DNA of 60,158 bases from Pseudomonas fuscovaginae SE-1 (GCF_000364705.1 NZ_AQOH01000030.1:1-60158); one strand, 5' to 3'. Positions 40,907 to 50,553 are shown, counted from the first letter of the stretch. The notes: generated from the sequence alone by a model not told the origin. Made by a program: numbers and translations.

Positions 40907-42254
40907 ACGGACCAGCTTCGGCAAGCGCTTGAGCTCTTACGCCGACGCGATCAATCTGCCGGGACAACCGATTCTCGAAGGGCGCCTGTTGCGCATGGTC
41001 GGCCTCACCCTCGAAGCCGAGGGCTTGCGCGCGGCCATGGGCGCGCGCTGCGTGGTGATCAACGACGACAGTTACCATCCAGTGCAGGTCGAAGCCGAGG
41101 TCATGGGCTTCTCCGGCAACAAGGTGTTCCTGATGCCGGTGGGCAGCGTCGCCGGTATCGCGCCGGGGGCCCGGGTCGTGCCGCTGGCCGATACCGGCCG
41201 CCTGCCGATGGGCATGGGCATGCTCGGCCGGGTGTTGGACGGGGCCGGGCGGGCGCTGGACGGCAAGGGCGGGATGAAGGCCGAGGACTGGGTGCCGCTG
41301 GACGGTCCGACCATCAATCCGCTCAATCGTGACCCCATCCACCAGCCGCTGGATGTCGGTATCCGCTGCATCAACGGATTGTTGACGGTGGGCCGTGGTC
41401 AGCGTCTCGGGCTGTTCGCCGGTACCGGCGTCGGCAAGAGTGTGCTGTTGGGCATGATGACCCGTTTCACCGAGGCCGACATCATCGTGGTCGGGCTGAT
41501 CGGCGAGCGGGGTCGTGAGGTGAAGGAGTTCATCGAGCACATCCTGGGTGAGGAGGGGCTCAAGCGTTCGGTGGTGGTTGCATCCCCTGCCGACGATGCA
41601 CCACTGATGCGTTTGCGTGCGGCGATGTACTGTACGCGGATCGCCGAGTATTTCCGCGACAAGGGCAAAAATGTCCTGCTGCTGATGGATTCGCTGACCC
41701 GCTTCGCCCAGGCTCAGCGGGAAATCGCCCTGGCCATCGGTGAGCCGCCGGCGACCAAGGGTTATCCGCCTTCGGTATTCGCCAGGTTGCCGAAACTGGT
41801 GGAGCGGGCCGGTAATGCCGAGGCCGGCGGCGGCTCGATCACCGCCTTCTATACCGTGCTGTCGGAAGGCGACGACCAGCAGGACCCGATCGCCGACTCG
41901 GCGCGGGGTGTGTTGGACGGGCACATCGTGCTGTCCCGGCGTCTGGCCGAGGAGGGGCATTACCCGGCCATCGACATCGAGGCATCCATCAGTCGGGTGA
42001 TGCCAGCGGTAGTCAGTCCCGACCACATGAAGCGCGCGCAATACTTCAAGCAGCTCTGGTCGCGTTATCAACAGGCACGTGACCTGATCAGCGTCGGTGC
42101 CTATGTGGCTGGCGGCGATCGCGAGACCGACACGGCGATCTCGCTGCAGCCGGCGATGGTTCAGTACCTGCGCCAAAGCCTGAACGACAACGTCAGCCTC
42201 GGCGAGAGCGACGCGCACCTGTCGACGATCTTCGCCCCGGCGGCGGGCGGCTGA
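40896..42254 (+). CDS. fliI: FliI flagellum-specific ATPase
   Basis: 452 aa, related to F1 beta subunits. Walker A is [16 protein letters not shown] (about residues 168-183); [37 protein letters not shown] and the family motif [16 protein letters not shown] follow. Drives export of rod, hook and filament proteins. Overlaps fliH; fliJ begins seven bases after its stop. Confidence 0.97.
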   Translation: MRLERTSFGKRLSSYADAINLPGQPILEGRLLRMVGLTLEAEGLRAAMGARCVVINDDSYHPVQVEAEVMGFSGNKVFLMPVGSVAGIAPGARVVPLADTGRLPMGMGMLGRVLDGAGRALDGKGGMKAEDWVPLDGPTINPLNRDPIHQPLDVGIRCINGLLTVGRGQRLGLFAGTGVGKSVLLGMMTRFTEADIIVVGLIGERGREVKEFIEHILGEEGLKRSVVVASPADDAPLMRLRAAMYCTRIAEYFRDKGKNVLLLMDSLTRFAQAQREIALAIGEPPATKGYPPSVFARLPKLVERAGNAEAGGGSITAFYTVLSEGDDQQDPIADSARGVLDGHIVLSRRLAEEGHYPAIDIEASISRVMPAVVSPDHMKRAQYFKQLWSRYQQARDLISVGAYVAGGDRETDTAISLQPAMVQYLRQSLNDNVSLGESDAHLSTIFAPAAGG

Positions 42255-42261
42255 TCCGGCC

Positions 42262-42711
42262 ATGGCCCAGAGTCGAGCCGCGCGCCTGGCGCCGGTGGTC
42301 GAGATGGCCGAGAGCAAGGAGCGCACGGCTGCCCAGCGCCTGGGTTATTTCCAGGGGCAGGTGCAACTGGCGCAGAACAAGCTGGCCGACCTCGAAGGGT
42401 TTCGCCTGCAGTATCAGGAACAATGGATCGAGCGTGGCCGGCACGGCGTTTCCAGTCAGTGGCTGCTGGGCTACCAGCAGTTTCTCAGCCAGTTGGATAC
42501 CGCGGTGGCCCAGCAGCGCCAGAGCCTGGCCTGGCACCAGAACAATCTCGACAAGGGCCGGGTAGTCTGGCAGGAGGCCTATGCCCGTGTCGAAGGCCTG
42601 CGCAAGCTGGTTCAGCGCTACATCGAAGAGGCCCGGATGCTGGAGGACAAGCGCGAGCAGAAACTGCTGGACGAGTTGTCCCAGCGCCTGCCGCGCCAGA
42701 ACGCCTACTGA
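42262..42711 (+). CDS. fliJ: FliJ export chaperone
   Basis: 149 aa, predicted to be one long antiparallel coiled coil rich in Gln, Arg and Leu (RLGYFQGQVQLAQNKLADLE, WHQNNLDKGRVVWQEAYARV). FliJ sits in the FliI hexamer and couples export to proton flow. Last gene of the fliE-J run; 132 bases without a recognisable gene follow before hsbA. Confidence 0.93.
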   Translation: MAQSRAARLAPVVEMAESKERTAAQRLGYFQGQVQLAQNKLADLEGFRLQYQEQWIERGRHGVSSQWLLGYQQFLSQLDTAVAQQRQSLAWHQNNLDKGRVVWQEAYARVEGLRKLVQRYIEEARMLEDKREQKLLDELSQRLPRQNAY

Positions 42712-42843
42712 GTGCCCGGCGGACAGGTCCCGCGTTCCAGGCGGGGCGCGGGTCGACCGCAGGTATTTTGACGGTCTTGGTTGCCCTGCCGTCAGCGGGG
42801 TGCTAAACCTTGTACACATTGCCACTGACAAGGAAGCTGGATC

Positions 42844-43149
42844 ATGGCTGTAGAGTCTGCAGTAAGTGACAACGGCAGGAAATTGACGATCTCCATCAAG
42901 GGGCGCTTCGATTTCGGCAAGCATCAGGAGTTTCGCGATTCCTACGAGCGGGTCGACACCAGGCCCGACTCGGTGGTCGTCGATCTGAAGGATGCCACCT
43001 ACCTCGACAGTTCGGCCCTGGGGATGCTGCTCCTGTTGCGTGACCATGCGGGCGGCGACAGTGCCGATATCCGCGTGATCAACAGCAACTCGGACGTGCG
43101 CAAGATCCTCGCCATCTCCAATTTCGACAAGCTCTTCGATATCGCCTGA
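42844..43149 (+). CDS. hsbA: STAS-domain anti-sigma factor antagonist (HsbA-like)
   Basis: 101 aa STAS protein. The conserved phosphorylation site lies in TYLDSSALGMLLLL, with Ser56 the likely acceptor. In P. aeruginosa HsbA is phosphorylated and dephosphorylated by HsbR, binds the anti-sigma factor FlgM when phosphorylated and the diguanylate cyclase HsbD when not, and so helps to choose swimming or biofilm. The adjacent hsbR and hptB support this identity. AAGGAAG ribosome site upstream. Confidence 0.88.
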   Translation: MAVESAVSDNGRKLTISIKGRFDFGKHQEFRDSYERVDTRPDSVVVDLKDATYLDSSALGMLLLLRDHAGGDSADIRVINSNSDVRKILAISNFDKLFDIA

Positions 43150-43154
43150 CGATC

Positions 43155-44861
43155 ATGCAGTCCGATGAGGAGCCGCTGACGGTACTGATTGCCGAGGATG
43201 GTGCGGCCGACCGCTTGCTGCTGTCGAGTATCGTGCGACGTCAGGGGCACACGGTGCTCACTGCCAGCAATGGCGCCGAGGCGGTCGAGGTGTTCCAGGC
43301 GCAGGGGCCGCAACTGGTGCTGATGGATGCGCTGATGCCGGTGATGGACGGCTTCGAGGCCGCGCGGCGGATCAAGCGGCTGGCTGGCGAGTCGCTGGTG
43401 CCGATCATCTTTCTCACCTCCCTGACCGAAAGCAGCGCGCTGGTTCGTTGCCTGGAGGCGGGCGGTGACGACTTCCTGGCAAAACCCTACAACCAGGTCA
43501 TTCTCGCGGCCAAGATCAAGGCGATGGATCGCCTGCGCCGCTTGCAGGCGACCGTACTGCAGCAGCGTGACCTGATCGCCCGGCACCATGACTACCTGCT
43601 CAACGAGCAGCGGGTGGCCAAGGCGGTGTTCGACAAGGTCGCCCACTCCGGCTGCCTGCGGGCCCCGAACATCCGTTACCTGCAATCGCCCTACGCGCTG
43701 TTCAATGGCGACCTGTTGCTGGCGGCTTATACGCCGGGTGGCGACATGCACATCCTGCTTGGCGATTTCACCGGTCATGGCCTGCCGGCCGCCGTCGGCG
43801 CGATGCCGCTGGCGGAAGTCTTCTATGGCATGACCGCCAAGGGCTACGGGCCGGCGGAAACCCTGCGTGAGATGAACGCCAAGCTCAAGCGTATCCTGCC
43901 GGTGGACATGTTCTGCTGCGCCACCTTTCTGCGTCTGAGCCCGCATCGGCGGGCGGTCGAGGTGTGGAACGGCGGCATGCCCGACGGCTATCTGTACGAT
44001 GTCGCCTCGGGCGAGCGCCGGCCGCTGGTGGCCCGGCATCTGCCGCTGGGGGTGCTGGGGGCCAAGGCCTTCGACGACCGCACCGAGGTCTATCCCATGG
44101 CCCGGGGCGATCGGATCATCCTGCTGTCGGACGGCGTCATCGATACCTGTAACGGTGATGAGCAATTGTTCGGTGTGGAGCGCCTGCACCAGGTGTTCGA
44201 GCGCAACCGGGATGCGGATCTGCTGTTCGAGGAGGTCCAGGAGGCGCTCAGGCGGTTCGGTGGCGTGGCCCGCGACGATATCAGCCTGGTGGAGATCGGC
44301 CTGCCCGAGATCGGCGCGCAGTTGCCGACGGCGGTGGTCTATTCCGACAGCGGTGAGTCCTGTCCGCTGGACTGGTCGGTCAATTTCGAATTCCGCGCCG
44401 CGACGCTGCGGCGCTTCAACCCATTGCCCTACCTGTTGCAACTGCTGACGGAGGTGCATGGCTTGCGGGCCCTCGGCGGCGCCTTGTACAGCGTGCTCGC
44501 CGAGCTGTATTCCAATGCCCTGGAACATGGCGTGCTGGGCCTGGATTCCAACCTCAAACGCGATGTGCGCGGCTTCGCGCAATACTATGAGCAGCGCAAC
44601 CGGCGTCTGCTCGACCTGAGCGAGGGATTTGTCCGCGTCAGCCTGCGGGTGACCCCGGAAGGCGAGGGTGGGCGACTGTCCATCGAGGTCGAGGACAGCG
44701 GTGCCGGTTTCGATTTCGAGCGGGTCATGGAGTGCCCGCCGGAGGTTGGACGGTTGTCGGGGCGTGGTATCGGCCTGGTCCGCCAGCTTGGTCACCGCGC
44801 CCGCTGGTCCAAGGGCGGCCGGTGTGCCCACGTGGAGTTTTCGTGGGGGCCTCAGGCATAA
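43155..44861 (+). CDS. hsbR: Response regulator/serine phosphatase-kinase (HsbR-like)
   Basis: 568 aa, three modules. The receiver (1-125) has Asp58 in LVLMDALMPVMDG and the Lys in FLAKPYN. The PP2C/SpoIIE-type phosphatase (about 190-385) has LLGDFTGHGLPAAVGAMPL, WNGGMPDGYLY and ILLSDGVIDTCNGDEQLFG. The C-terminal HATPase (about 440-568) has LAELYSNALEHGVLG and EDSGAGFDFE and would act as serine kinase. It is the phosphorylation target of HptB and controls HsbA. Five bases after hsbA. Confidence 0.9.
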   Translation: MQSDEEPLTVLIAEDGAADRLLLSSIVRRQGHTVLTASNGAEAVEVFQAQGPQLVLMDALMPVMDGFEAARRIKRLAGESLVPIIFLTSLTESSALVRCLEAGGDDFLAKPYNQVILAAKIKAMDRLRRLQATVLQQRDLIARHHDYLLNEQRVAKAVFDKVAHSGCLRAPNIRYLQSPYALFNGDLLLAAYTPGGDMHILLGDFTGHGLPAAVGAMPLAEVFYGMTAKGYGPAETLREMNAKLKRILPVDMFCCATFLRLSPHRRAVEVWNGGMPDGYLYDVASGERRPLVARHLPLGVLGAKAFDDRTEVYPMARGDRIILLSDGVIDTCNGDEQLFGVERLHQVFERNRDADLLFEEVQEALRRFGGVARDDISLVEIGLPEIGAQLPTAVVYSDSGESCPLDWSVNFEFRAATLRRFNPLPYLLQLLTEVHGLRALGGALYSVLAELYSNALEHGVLGLDSNLKRDVRGFAQYYEQRNRRLLDLSEGFVRVSLRVTPEGEGGRLSIEVEDSGAGFDFERVMECPPEVGRLSGRGIGLVRQLGHRARWSKGGRCAHVEFSWGPQA

Positions 44862-44890
44862 TTCACGGGTGTTGATCAGGGAGCGAATCA

Positions 44891-45250
44891 GTGAGCGTCA
44901 ATCAGGAAGAACACCTCGACTACGACGTGCTCAATGCATTGCAGGAAGTCATGGAGGACGAGTATCCGGTATTGCTGGACACCTTCCTCGACGATTCGGA
45001 AAAACGCCTGGGCCAGTTGCATCAGGCCAACAACCCGGCCGAGCTGGGGCTGGTCGCCCATAGCTTCAAGGGCAGCAGCAGCAACATGGGCGCTTTCCAT
45101 CTGGCCGACCTTTGCCGGCAGTTGGAAGAACAGGCCGCGCAGTTGCCGCTACCGGAGATCGAGGCTCTGCTCGGGCGGATCGATCGCGAGTACGAGCAGG
45201 TGCGCTTTCTGTATGCGCGCGAACGCGAGCGGTTCCCGGTCAAGCATTAG
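44891..45250 (+). CDS. hptB: Histidine phosphotransfer protein (HptB-like)
   Basis: 119 aa single Hpt domain from a GTG preceded by CAGGGAGCG. The phospho-acceptor is His57 in LVAHSFKGSSSNMGAFHLAD. In P. aeruginosa HptB collects phosphate from several hybrid kinases and passes it to HsbR, affecting motility, biofilm and FlgM. The gene order hsbA-hsbR-hptB is the same as in P. aeruginosa, where the module also lies near flagellar genes. The fliK sigma-54 promoter begins 23 bases after its stop. Confidence 0.9.
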   Translation: MSVNQEEHLDYDVLNALQEVMEDEYPVLLDTFLDDSEKRLGQLHQANNPAELGLVAHSFKGSSSNMGAFHLADLCRQLEEQAAQLPLPEIEALLGRIDREYEQVRFLYARERERFPVKH

Positions 45251-45272
45251 TTGACGACGCTGTCGGATAAGC

Positions 45273-45288
45273 TGGCCCGAACCTTGCT
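45273..45288 (+). promoter_or_regulatory. Sigma-54 promoter of fliK
   Basis: TGGCCCGAACCTTGCT fits TGGCACG-N4-TTGCT with one mismatch and exact spacing (GG 45274-45275, GC 45286-45287). The predicted start near 45299 lies ahead of the ATG at 45338, which supports that ATG over the TTG at 45251 as the fliK start. Confidence 0.85.
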
Positions 45289-45337
45289 TGCACTCCCTGT
45301 ATTGAATCTACGATCCCTGTGCAGCGGAGACTGTTTT

Positions 45338-46741
45338 ATGCCCCTCGCTCCCAATCCTTTCCTGCAGGCCACCGCTGCGGCCAAGTCCAAGGTTGACCTG
45401 GCGAGCAGTCAGCCAACCCCGGCTGCGGAGCCCAAGGACAATGCTTCCAGCTTTGCCCAGGTCTACAAGGACACCCAGAGCAAACCGGTCAAGCAGGCGG
45501 ATGCACCGCTCAAGTCGACCCGCGACACCAGTGCGGTGGCACCGGCAAAAAAAGACACCATCGCCAGCAAGAAGGACGACGTGGCAAAGCCGGCGGTTGC
45601 CGATAGCGGCAATTCCTTGCCTGCCAGCAAGGCCGATGACAAGACCACCACCAGCAGCGATAGCGCGCAGGCTGGCGGCGAGGGGCAGGCGAATGCCGAC
45701 GACAGCGGCAAGGACACGGCCGGCAGCGCCCCGGTGGCGGATGCCGTGCCGGTCGATCCGGCGCTGATCCAGGCTGTCGTCACACCGCCGGTCGCTGAGA
45801 CGCCGCCCGCGCCGGTGCAGCCGGAACCGGTGGTGGAGACACCACTGGCGACAACCGCGACCGTGACACCGGTGCAGGCGGCTGCGATCCCGACGGGCAC
45901 CGATGACTTCGATCCGAACGCCGATCCGTTGGACAACCTGCCGGTCGTGCGCCTGGCGATGGAGCAGAGCGGGCACGTGTCGACCGCCAGTCAGTCGGCC
46001 ACCGCCAAGACTGCCGGCAACGCTGATCAGGATCCGACTCAGGCGCAGAACCTGGCTGGCAATCTGGGCCTGCTGGTCGCTCAGAAAACCGACGCGGGCA
46101 CCACCGAGCAGGGGGGCGAGAAGTCCTTCAAGGGCCTGATCGAGGATGGCCTGAAGGATCTGAAAAGCGCTTCGAGCGACACCCGTGTGGATGATTTCGC
46201 CAATCGCCTGGCGGCCCTGACTCAGGCGGTGGTGCCCAAGACTGCCAATGCGCTGCCGGTCAACCAGCCGCTGGCCATGCACCAGAGCGGCTGGACCGAG
46301 GAAGTGGTCAACCGGGTCATGTATCTGTCGAGTGCCAACCTCAAATCCGCTGACATTCAACTGGAACCGGCGGAACTGGGGCGACTGGACATCAAGGTCA
46401 ACATGTCGGCCGACCAGACCACGCAGATCAATTTCATCAGCGGTCATGCCGCTGTTCGCGATGCGCTGGAAGGCAACATGTTCCGTCTGCGCGAGATGCT
46501 TCAGCAGCAGGGCCTGGGCCAGGCCGATGTCAGCGTGTCTGACCAGGCGCGTGGCTGGGCCGGTCAGGGGCAGGACCCGCAACAGCAGCAACAGCAGGCC
46601 CAGAAGGGGAGCAACAACGGCGGCACCCGCGTCGACGGTGGTGATGATGACCTGTCCGTCGCGGCTGTCGGTGAGGCGGCTGCGGCGGCGGCCGGCACCA
46701 GTGTGGTGGTCGGTTCCAGCGCGGTCGACTACTACGCCTGA
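45338..46741 (+). CDS. fliK: FliK hook-length control protein
   Basis: 467 aa from the ATG at 45338 (ribosome site GCGGAGAC; also supported by the upstream sigma-54 promoter). The N-terminal two thirds is Ala/Asp/Lys/Pro/Thr-rich and of low complexity, as expected for the molecular ruler. The C-terminal Flg_hook domain reads WTEEVVNRVMYLSSANLKSA, IQLEPAELGRLDIKVNMSAD and GNMFRLREMLQQQGLGQADV, and switches export specificity through FlhB. A Gln-rich tail (QQQQQQAQKG) follows. A terminator follows the stop. Confidence 0.94.
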   Translation: MPLAPNPFLQATAAAKSKVDLASSQPTPAAEPKDNASSFAQVYKDTQSKPVKQADAPLKSTRDTSAVAPAKKDTIASKKDDVAKPAVADSGNSLPASKADDKTTTSSDSAQAGGEGQANADDSGKDTAGSAPVADAVPVDPALIQAVVTPPVAETPPAPVQPEPVVETPLATTATVTPVQAAAIPTGTDDFDPNADPLDNLPVVRLAMEQSGHVSTASQSATAKTAGNADQDPTQAQNLAGNLGLLVAQKTDAGTTEQGGEKSFKGLIEDGLKDLKSASSDTRVDDFANRLAALTQAVVPKTANALPVNQPLAMHQSGWTEEVVNRVMYLSSANLKSADIQLEPAELGRLDIKVNMSADQTTQINFISGHAAVRDALEGNMFRLREMLQQQGLGQADVSVSDQARGWAGQGQDPQQQQQQAQKGSNNGGTRVDGGDDDLSVAAVGEAAAAAAGTSVVVGSSAVDYYA

Positions 46742-46743
46742 TC

Positions 46744-46771
46744 CTTCCCGCCGTGTGGTCGGGAAGCTTTT
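46744..46771 (+). terminator. Rho-independent terminator after fliK
   Basis: CTTCCCG (46744-46750) pairs with CGGGAAG (46760-46766), with a nine-base loop and CTTTT behind it. It lies directly after the fliK stop and just ahead of the REP-like element. Confidence 0.65.
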
Positions 46772-46877
46772 GCAGGAGCCGGGTTGCTGGCGATTGCGAT
46801 GTTTCAGTCAGCGCAACCATCGACTGTCAAATCGCTATCGCCAGCAAGCGGAGCGCCGCCCGGCCGGCTCCCACAGG
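46772..46877. repeat. REP-like palindromic element between fliK and fliL
   Basis: GCAGGAGCCGGGTTGCTGGC and GAT (46772-46794) are mirrored by ATCGCCAGCAAGCGGAG through CCGGCTCCCACAGG (46837-46877). This is the GGAGCCGGCTTGCTGGCGAT class of extragenic palindromes typical of the P. fluorescens group. The rest of the 336-base gap (46742-47077) holds the fliK terminator, the fliL sigma-54 promoter and no ORF I would support. Confidence 0.75.
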
Positions 46878-47011
46878 CTTCAGCGAAGCGTCGGACCGCC
46901 GCGAAGAAGCCCTCAAACCTTGCGCACAACCATAGAGTCTCCCATCGTCAAGGCGTCAGTCGAGTTCCTTTCGCGGCTCAATGCCTCTCTCCTTTGAGTT
47001 TGTCTCAACTC

Positions 47012-47027
47012 TGGCATAACACTTGCC
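47012..47027 (+). promoter_or_regulatory. Sigma-54 promoter of fliL operon
   Basis: TGGCATAACACTTGCC has GG at 47013-47014 and GC at 47025-47026 with correct spacing. Predicted start about 40 bases before the fliL ATG. Confidence 0.82.
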
Positions 47028-47077
47028 TCAGCCTTGCCGTGCGACTGTGAAAAATCGAATAGTGACGGATTATTGGC

Positions 47078-47590
47078 ATGGCGAAGAGCGAAGCGGCAGC
47101 GGTAAAGGAACCAGGCGGGAAAAGCAAACTCAAGCTGATTATCGTGATCGTGGTGGCCCTGTTATTGGCCATCGGTCTTTCCGTGGGCGCGACCTGGTAC
47201 TTCATGCACAGTGCCCAGAGCAAGCCCGCCTCCGAAGCGCATGCCGAGGCGGCCCCGACCGGCAAGCAGCCGGCGATCTACGAGCCGATGGCGCCAGCCT
47301 TTGTCACCAACTTCAAGGATGCCAGCGGCCGCCAGCGCTACATGCAGGTGAGCATCACCCTGCTGGCGCGCAACCAGGCTGACCTGGAAGCCTTGAGAGT
47401 CCATATGCCGGTGATCCGCAACAACCTGGTCATGCTGTTCTCCGGGCAGGCCTACGAAACCCTCGCGACACCGGTCGGCCAGGAACTGCTGCGCCAGAAG
47501 GCCACTGCCAGCGTGCAGGAAGTGGCCCAGAAAGAGGTGGGCAAGCCGGTGGTCGAACAGTTGCTCTTCACTAACTACGTACTGCAGTAG
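47078..47590 (+). CDS. fliL: FliL basal body-associated protein
   Basis: 170 aa with a short cytosolic N-terminus, one membrane helix (LKLIIVIVVALLLAIGLSVG, about residues 19-42) and a periplasmic domain (YEPMAPAFVTNFKDASGRQR, VQEVAQKEVGKPVVEQLLFT). FliL surrounds and supports the stators. First gene of the fliLMNOPQR-flhB run, with its own sigma-54 promoter. Confidence 0.95.
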   Translation: MAKSEAAAVKEPGGKSKLKLIIVIVVALLLAIGLSVGATWYFMHSAQSKPASEAHAEAAPTGKQPAIYEPMAPAFVTNFKDASGRQRYMQVSITLLARNQADLEALRVHMPVIRNNLVMLFSGQAYETLATPVGQELLRQKATASVQEVAQKEVGKPVVEQLLFTNYVLQ

Positions 47591-47599
47591 GATCACGAC

Positions 47600-48568
47600 A
47601 TGGCCGTGCAGGACCTGCTGTCCCAGGATGAGATCGATGCCCTCTTGCATGGCGTCGACGACGGCCTGGTGCAGACCGAAAACGTTGCCGACCCCGGCAG
47701 CGTCAAAAGTTACGACCTGACCAGCCAGGATCGCATCGTCCGTGGACGCATGCCGACCCTGGAGATGATCAACGAGCGTTTTGCCCGCTACACCCGTATC
47801 AGCATGTTCAACATGCTGCGCCGTTCCGCCGACGTGGCGGTAGGTGGGGTGCAAGTGATGAAATTCGGCGAATACGTGCACTCGCTGTACGTGCCGACCA
47901 GTCTCAACCTGGTCAAGATCAAGCCATTGCGCGGTACTGCGCTGTTCATTCTCGACGCCAAGCTGGTGTTCAAGCTGGTGGACAACTTCTTCGGCGGCGA
48001 TGGTCGTCACGCCAAGATCGAGGGTCGCGAGTTCACCCCGACCGAACTGCGGGTGGTGCGCATGGTGCTGGAGCAGGCCTTCATCGACCTGAAGGAGGCC
48101 TGGCAGGCGATCATGGAAGTCAATTTCGAGTACATCAACTCGGAAGTGAACCCGGCCATGGCCAACATCGTCGGCCCGAGCGAGGCGGTGGTGGTGTCCA
48201 CTTTCCATATCGAGCTCGACGGTGGGGGGGGCGACCTGCACGTGACCATGCCGTATTCGATGATCGAGCCGGTGCGCGAAATGCTCGATGCCGGCTTCCA
48301 GTCGGATCTCGACGACCAGGATGAACGCTGGGTCAAGGCCCTGCGCGAAGACGTGCTGGATGTGGCCGTGCCACTCAGTGCCACCGTGGCCCGTCGACAA
48401 CTGCGCCTGCGGGACATCCTGCACATGCAGCCGGGCGACGTGATTCCGGTGGAGTTGCCCGAGGACATGATCATGCGCGCCAACGGCGTGCCGTCGTTCA
48501 AGGTCAAGCTCGGTTCCCACAAGGGCAACCTGGCGCTGCAAGTGATTTCGCCGATCGAGCGCCGTTGA
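47600..48568 (+). CDS. fliM: FliM motor switch protein
   Basis: 322 aa. The N-terminal peptide DLLSQDEIDALLHGVDDG is the CheY-P binding site. The CheC-like middle domain has RFARYTRISMFNMLRRSADV and YSMIEPVREMLDAGFQ; the C-terminal SpoA/FliN-like domain ends VKLGSHKGNLALQVISPIER. Nine bases after fliL. Confidence 0.97.
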   Translation: MAVQDLLSQDEIDALLHGVDDGLVQTENVADPGSVKSYDLTSQDRIVRGRMPTLEMINERFARYTRISMFNMLRRSADVAVGGVQVMKFGEYVHSLYVPTSLNLVKIKPLRGTALFILDAKLVFKLVDNFFGGDGRHAKIEGREFTPTELRVVRMVLEQAFIDLKEAWQAIMEVNFEYINSEVNPAMANIVGPSEAVVVSTFHIELDGGGGDLHVTMPYSMIEPVREMLDAGFQSDLDDQDERWVKALREDVLDVAVPLSATVARRQLRLRDILHMQPGDVIPVELPEDMIMRANGVPSFKVKLGSHKGNLALQVISPIERR

Positions 48569-48622
48569 GCGCTCGACCAGGCATGTACCGTTAACTGAAT
48601 TTCTGCCTGCCGAGGATGACTC

Positions 48623-49081
48623 ATGGCTGATGAACACGATATGAACGACCAGGCCCTGGCTGACGAATGGGCGGCCGCCCTGGAAGAGTCCGGTGAATCC
48701 GGCCAGGCCGATATCGACGCCCTGCTGGCGGCCGATGCGGCCACCGCGCCAGGCTCCAACCGCCTGCCGATGGAAGAGTTCGGCAGTGTGCCGAGGAGCC
48801 AGGACCCGGTCACCCTCGATGGACCGAACCTGGACGTGATCCTGGACATCCCGGTGTCGATTTCCATGGAAGTCGGCAGCACCGATATCAACATCCGCAA
48901 CCTGCTGCAGTTGAACCAGGGGTCGGTGATCGAACTCGACCGTCTGGCCGGCGAGCCACTGGACGTGCTGGTCAACGGTACGCTGATCGCTCATGGTGAA
49001 GTGGTGGTGGTGAACGAAAAGTTCGGTATCCGTCTGACCGACGTGATCAGTCCGAGCGAACGTATCAAGAAGTTGCGCTGA
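48623..49081 (+). CDS. fliN: FliN motor switch protein
   Basis: 152 aa. The C-terminal SpoA domain is conserved (VILDIPVSISMEVGSTDINI, NLLQLNQGSVIELDRLAGEP, EKFGIRLTDVISPSERIKKL). The N-terminal 70 residues are an acidic extension containing SGQADIDALLAADAAT, which resembles the CheY-binding peptide of FliM. The ATG at 48623 has CGAGGA upstream; an internal ATG at 48641 is possible. fliO begins immediately after the stop. Confidence 0.96.
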   Translation: MADEHDMNDQALADEWAAALEESGESGQADIDALLAADAATAPGSNRLPMEEFGSVPRSQDPVTLDGPNLDVILDIPVSISMEVGSTDINIRNLLQLNQGSVIELDRLAGEPLDVLVNGTLIAHGEVVVVNEKFGIRLTDVISPSERIKKLR

Positions 49082-49510
49082 ATGAGCAGGCTTCTCGGCG
49101 CGCTCCTGTGCTTGCCGCTCTCTGCGTTGGCTGCCGAGCCCGCGGCCACGGCGGCGGCTGCGCCGACGGTCGGTGGCGGCATGGCCGGGCAGTTGGCGCA
49201 GTTGGTACTGGGCCTGCTGCTGGTGCTGGTGGTGATCTTCGCTCTCGCCTGGATGGTGCGTCGCGTGCAGCAGGCGGGGCCGGCGGGCAAGGCGCAGGTG
49301 ATCGAGCTGATCGGTTCACGCGCGCTCGGACCGCGTGACCGGCTGGTGCTGGTACAGGTCGGCAAGGAACAGATCCTGCTCGGCCTGACACCGGGCACGA
49401 TTACCCCGTTGCACGTGCTCAAGGAGCCGGTGCAGGTGTCGAATGGCGAGCCGGCGGCGCCGGAGTTCGCCCAACGCCTGATGGAATTGCTGGGTAAGGA
49501 CAAGAAGTGA
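49082..49510 (+). CDS. fliO: FliO export gate accessory protein
   Basis: 142 aa with a signal-like first hydrophobic stretch, a second membrane helix ([20 protein letters not shown], about residues 39-58) and a small cytosolic domain ([20 protein letters not shown]). FliO helps assemble the FliP ring. It begins directly after the fliN stop and its own stop overlaps the fliP start. Confidence 0.92.
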   Translation: MSRLLGALLCLPLSALAAEPAATAAAAPTVGGGMAGQLAQLVLGLLLVLVVIFALAWMVRRVQQAGPAGKAQVIELIGSRALGPRDRLVLVQVGKEQILLGLTPGTITPLHVLKEPVQVSNGEPAAPEFAQRLMELLGKDKK

Positions 49511-50262
49511 TGGTTGCGTTGCGTTTCATCCTGACCCTGGTGCTGGTACTGGCCGCACCGCTGGCGTTCGCTGCCGATCCGTTGTCGATCCCGGCGATCA
49601 CCCTCGGCACGGGCGCCAACGGCCAGCAGGAGTACTCGGTCAGCCTGCAGATCCTGCTGATCATGACGGCGCTGAGCTTCATTCCGGCGTTCGTCATCCT
49701 GATGACCAGCTTCACCCGGATCATCATCGTCTTCTCGATCCTGCGCCAGGCTCTGGGCTTGCAGCAGACGCCGTCGAACCAGATCCTTACCGGCATGGCG
49801 CTGTTCCTGACGATGTTCGTCATGGCGCCAGTGTTCGACAAGGTCAATCAGCAGGCCCTGCAGCCTTATCTCGCCGAAAAGCTCACGGCCCAGGATGCGG
49901 TGCTCAAGGCTCAGGGGCCGGTCAAGGACTTCATGCTGGCACAGACCCGCAGCAGTGACCTGGAGCTGTTCATGCGCTTGTCCAAGCGCACCGACATCGC
50001 CTCGCCCGACCAGGCGCCGCTGACCATCATCGTGCCGGCCTTCGTCACTTCCGAGCTGAAGACCGCGTTCCAGATCGGTTTCATGATCTTCATCCCGTTC
50101 CTGATCATCGACCTGGTGGTTGCCAGTGTGTTGATGGCGATGGGTATGATGATGCTGTCGCCGCTGATCATCTCCCTGCCGTTCAAGATCATGCTGTTCG
50201 TGTTGGTGGATGGATGGGCGCTGATCATCGGTACCTTGGCCGGCAGTTTCGGTGGTGTCTAG
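49510..50262 (+). CDS. fliP: FliP export gate protein
   Basis: 250 aa from the ATG at 49510, which shares a base with the fliO stop; a GTG at 49507 would add one residue. A cleaved signal peptide (ending AFA, then ADPLS) is followed by four membrane helices. [39 protein letters not shown] and [20 protein letters not shown] are family signatures. Forms the core of the type III export channel. Confidence 0.96.
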   Translation: MVALRFILTLVLVLAAPLAFAADPLSIPAITLGTGANGQQEYSVSLQILLIMTALSFIPAFVILMTSFTRIIIVFSILRQALGLQQTPSNQILTGMALFLTMFVMAPVFDKVNQQALQPYLAEKLTAQDAVLKAQGPVKDFMLAQTRSSDLELFMRLSKRTDIASPDQAPLTIIVPAFVTSELKTAFQIGFMIFIPFLIIDLVVASVLMAMGMMMLSPLIISLPFKIMLFVLVDGWALIIGTLAGSFGGV

Positions 50263-50282
50263 ATCTATACGAGTAACGTGCC

Positions 50283-50552
50283 ATGACGCCTGAAGTAGCC
50301 CTTGATATTTTCCGCGATGCCCTCTGGCTGACCACGCTGATGGTTTCTGTGCTGGTGGTGCCGAGCCTGGTGATCGGTCTGATCGTGTCGATGTTCCAGG
50401 CCGCCACGCAGATCAACGAACAGACCCTGGGCTTTCTGCCGCGACTGCTGGTGATGCTGATCACCCTGATCGTCGTCGGTCCGTGGATGGTGCAGAAATT
50501 CATGGAGTACATCCAGACGCTCTACGCCAGCATTCCGCAGGTCATTGGCTGA
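50283..50552 (+). CDS. fliQ: FliQ export gate protein
   Basis: 89 aa with two membrane helices (LWLTTLMVSVLVVPSLVIGL and LPRLLVMLITLIVVGPWMV), joined by FQAATQINEQTLGFLPR, the family hallmark. Ends two bases before the fliR ATG. Confidence 0.96.
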   Translation: MTPEVALDIFRDALWLTTLMVSVLVVPSLVIGLIVSMFQAATQINEQTLGFLPRLLVMLITLIVVGPWMVQKFMEYIQTLYASIPQVIG

Positions 50553-50553
50553 C

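Noticed and set aside
45251..45337. 29-codon N-terminal extension of fliK
   Set aside because: It would start upstream of the predicted sigma-54 transcription start (about 45299) and has no conserved residues; the ATG at 45338 is better.
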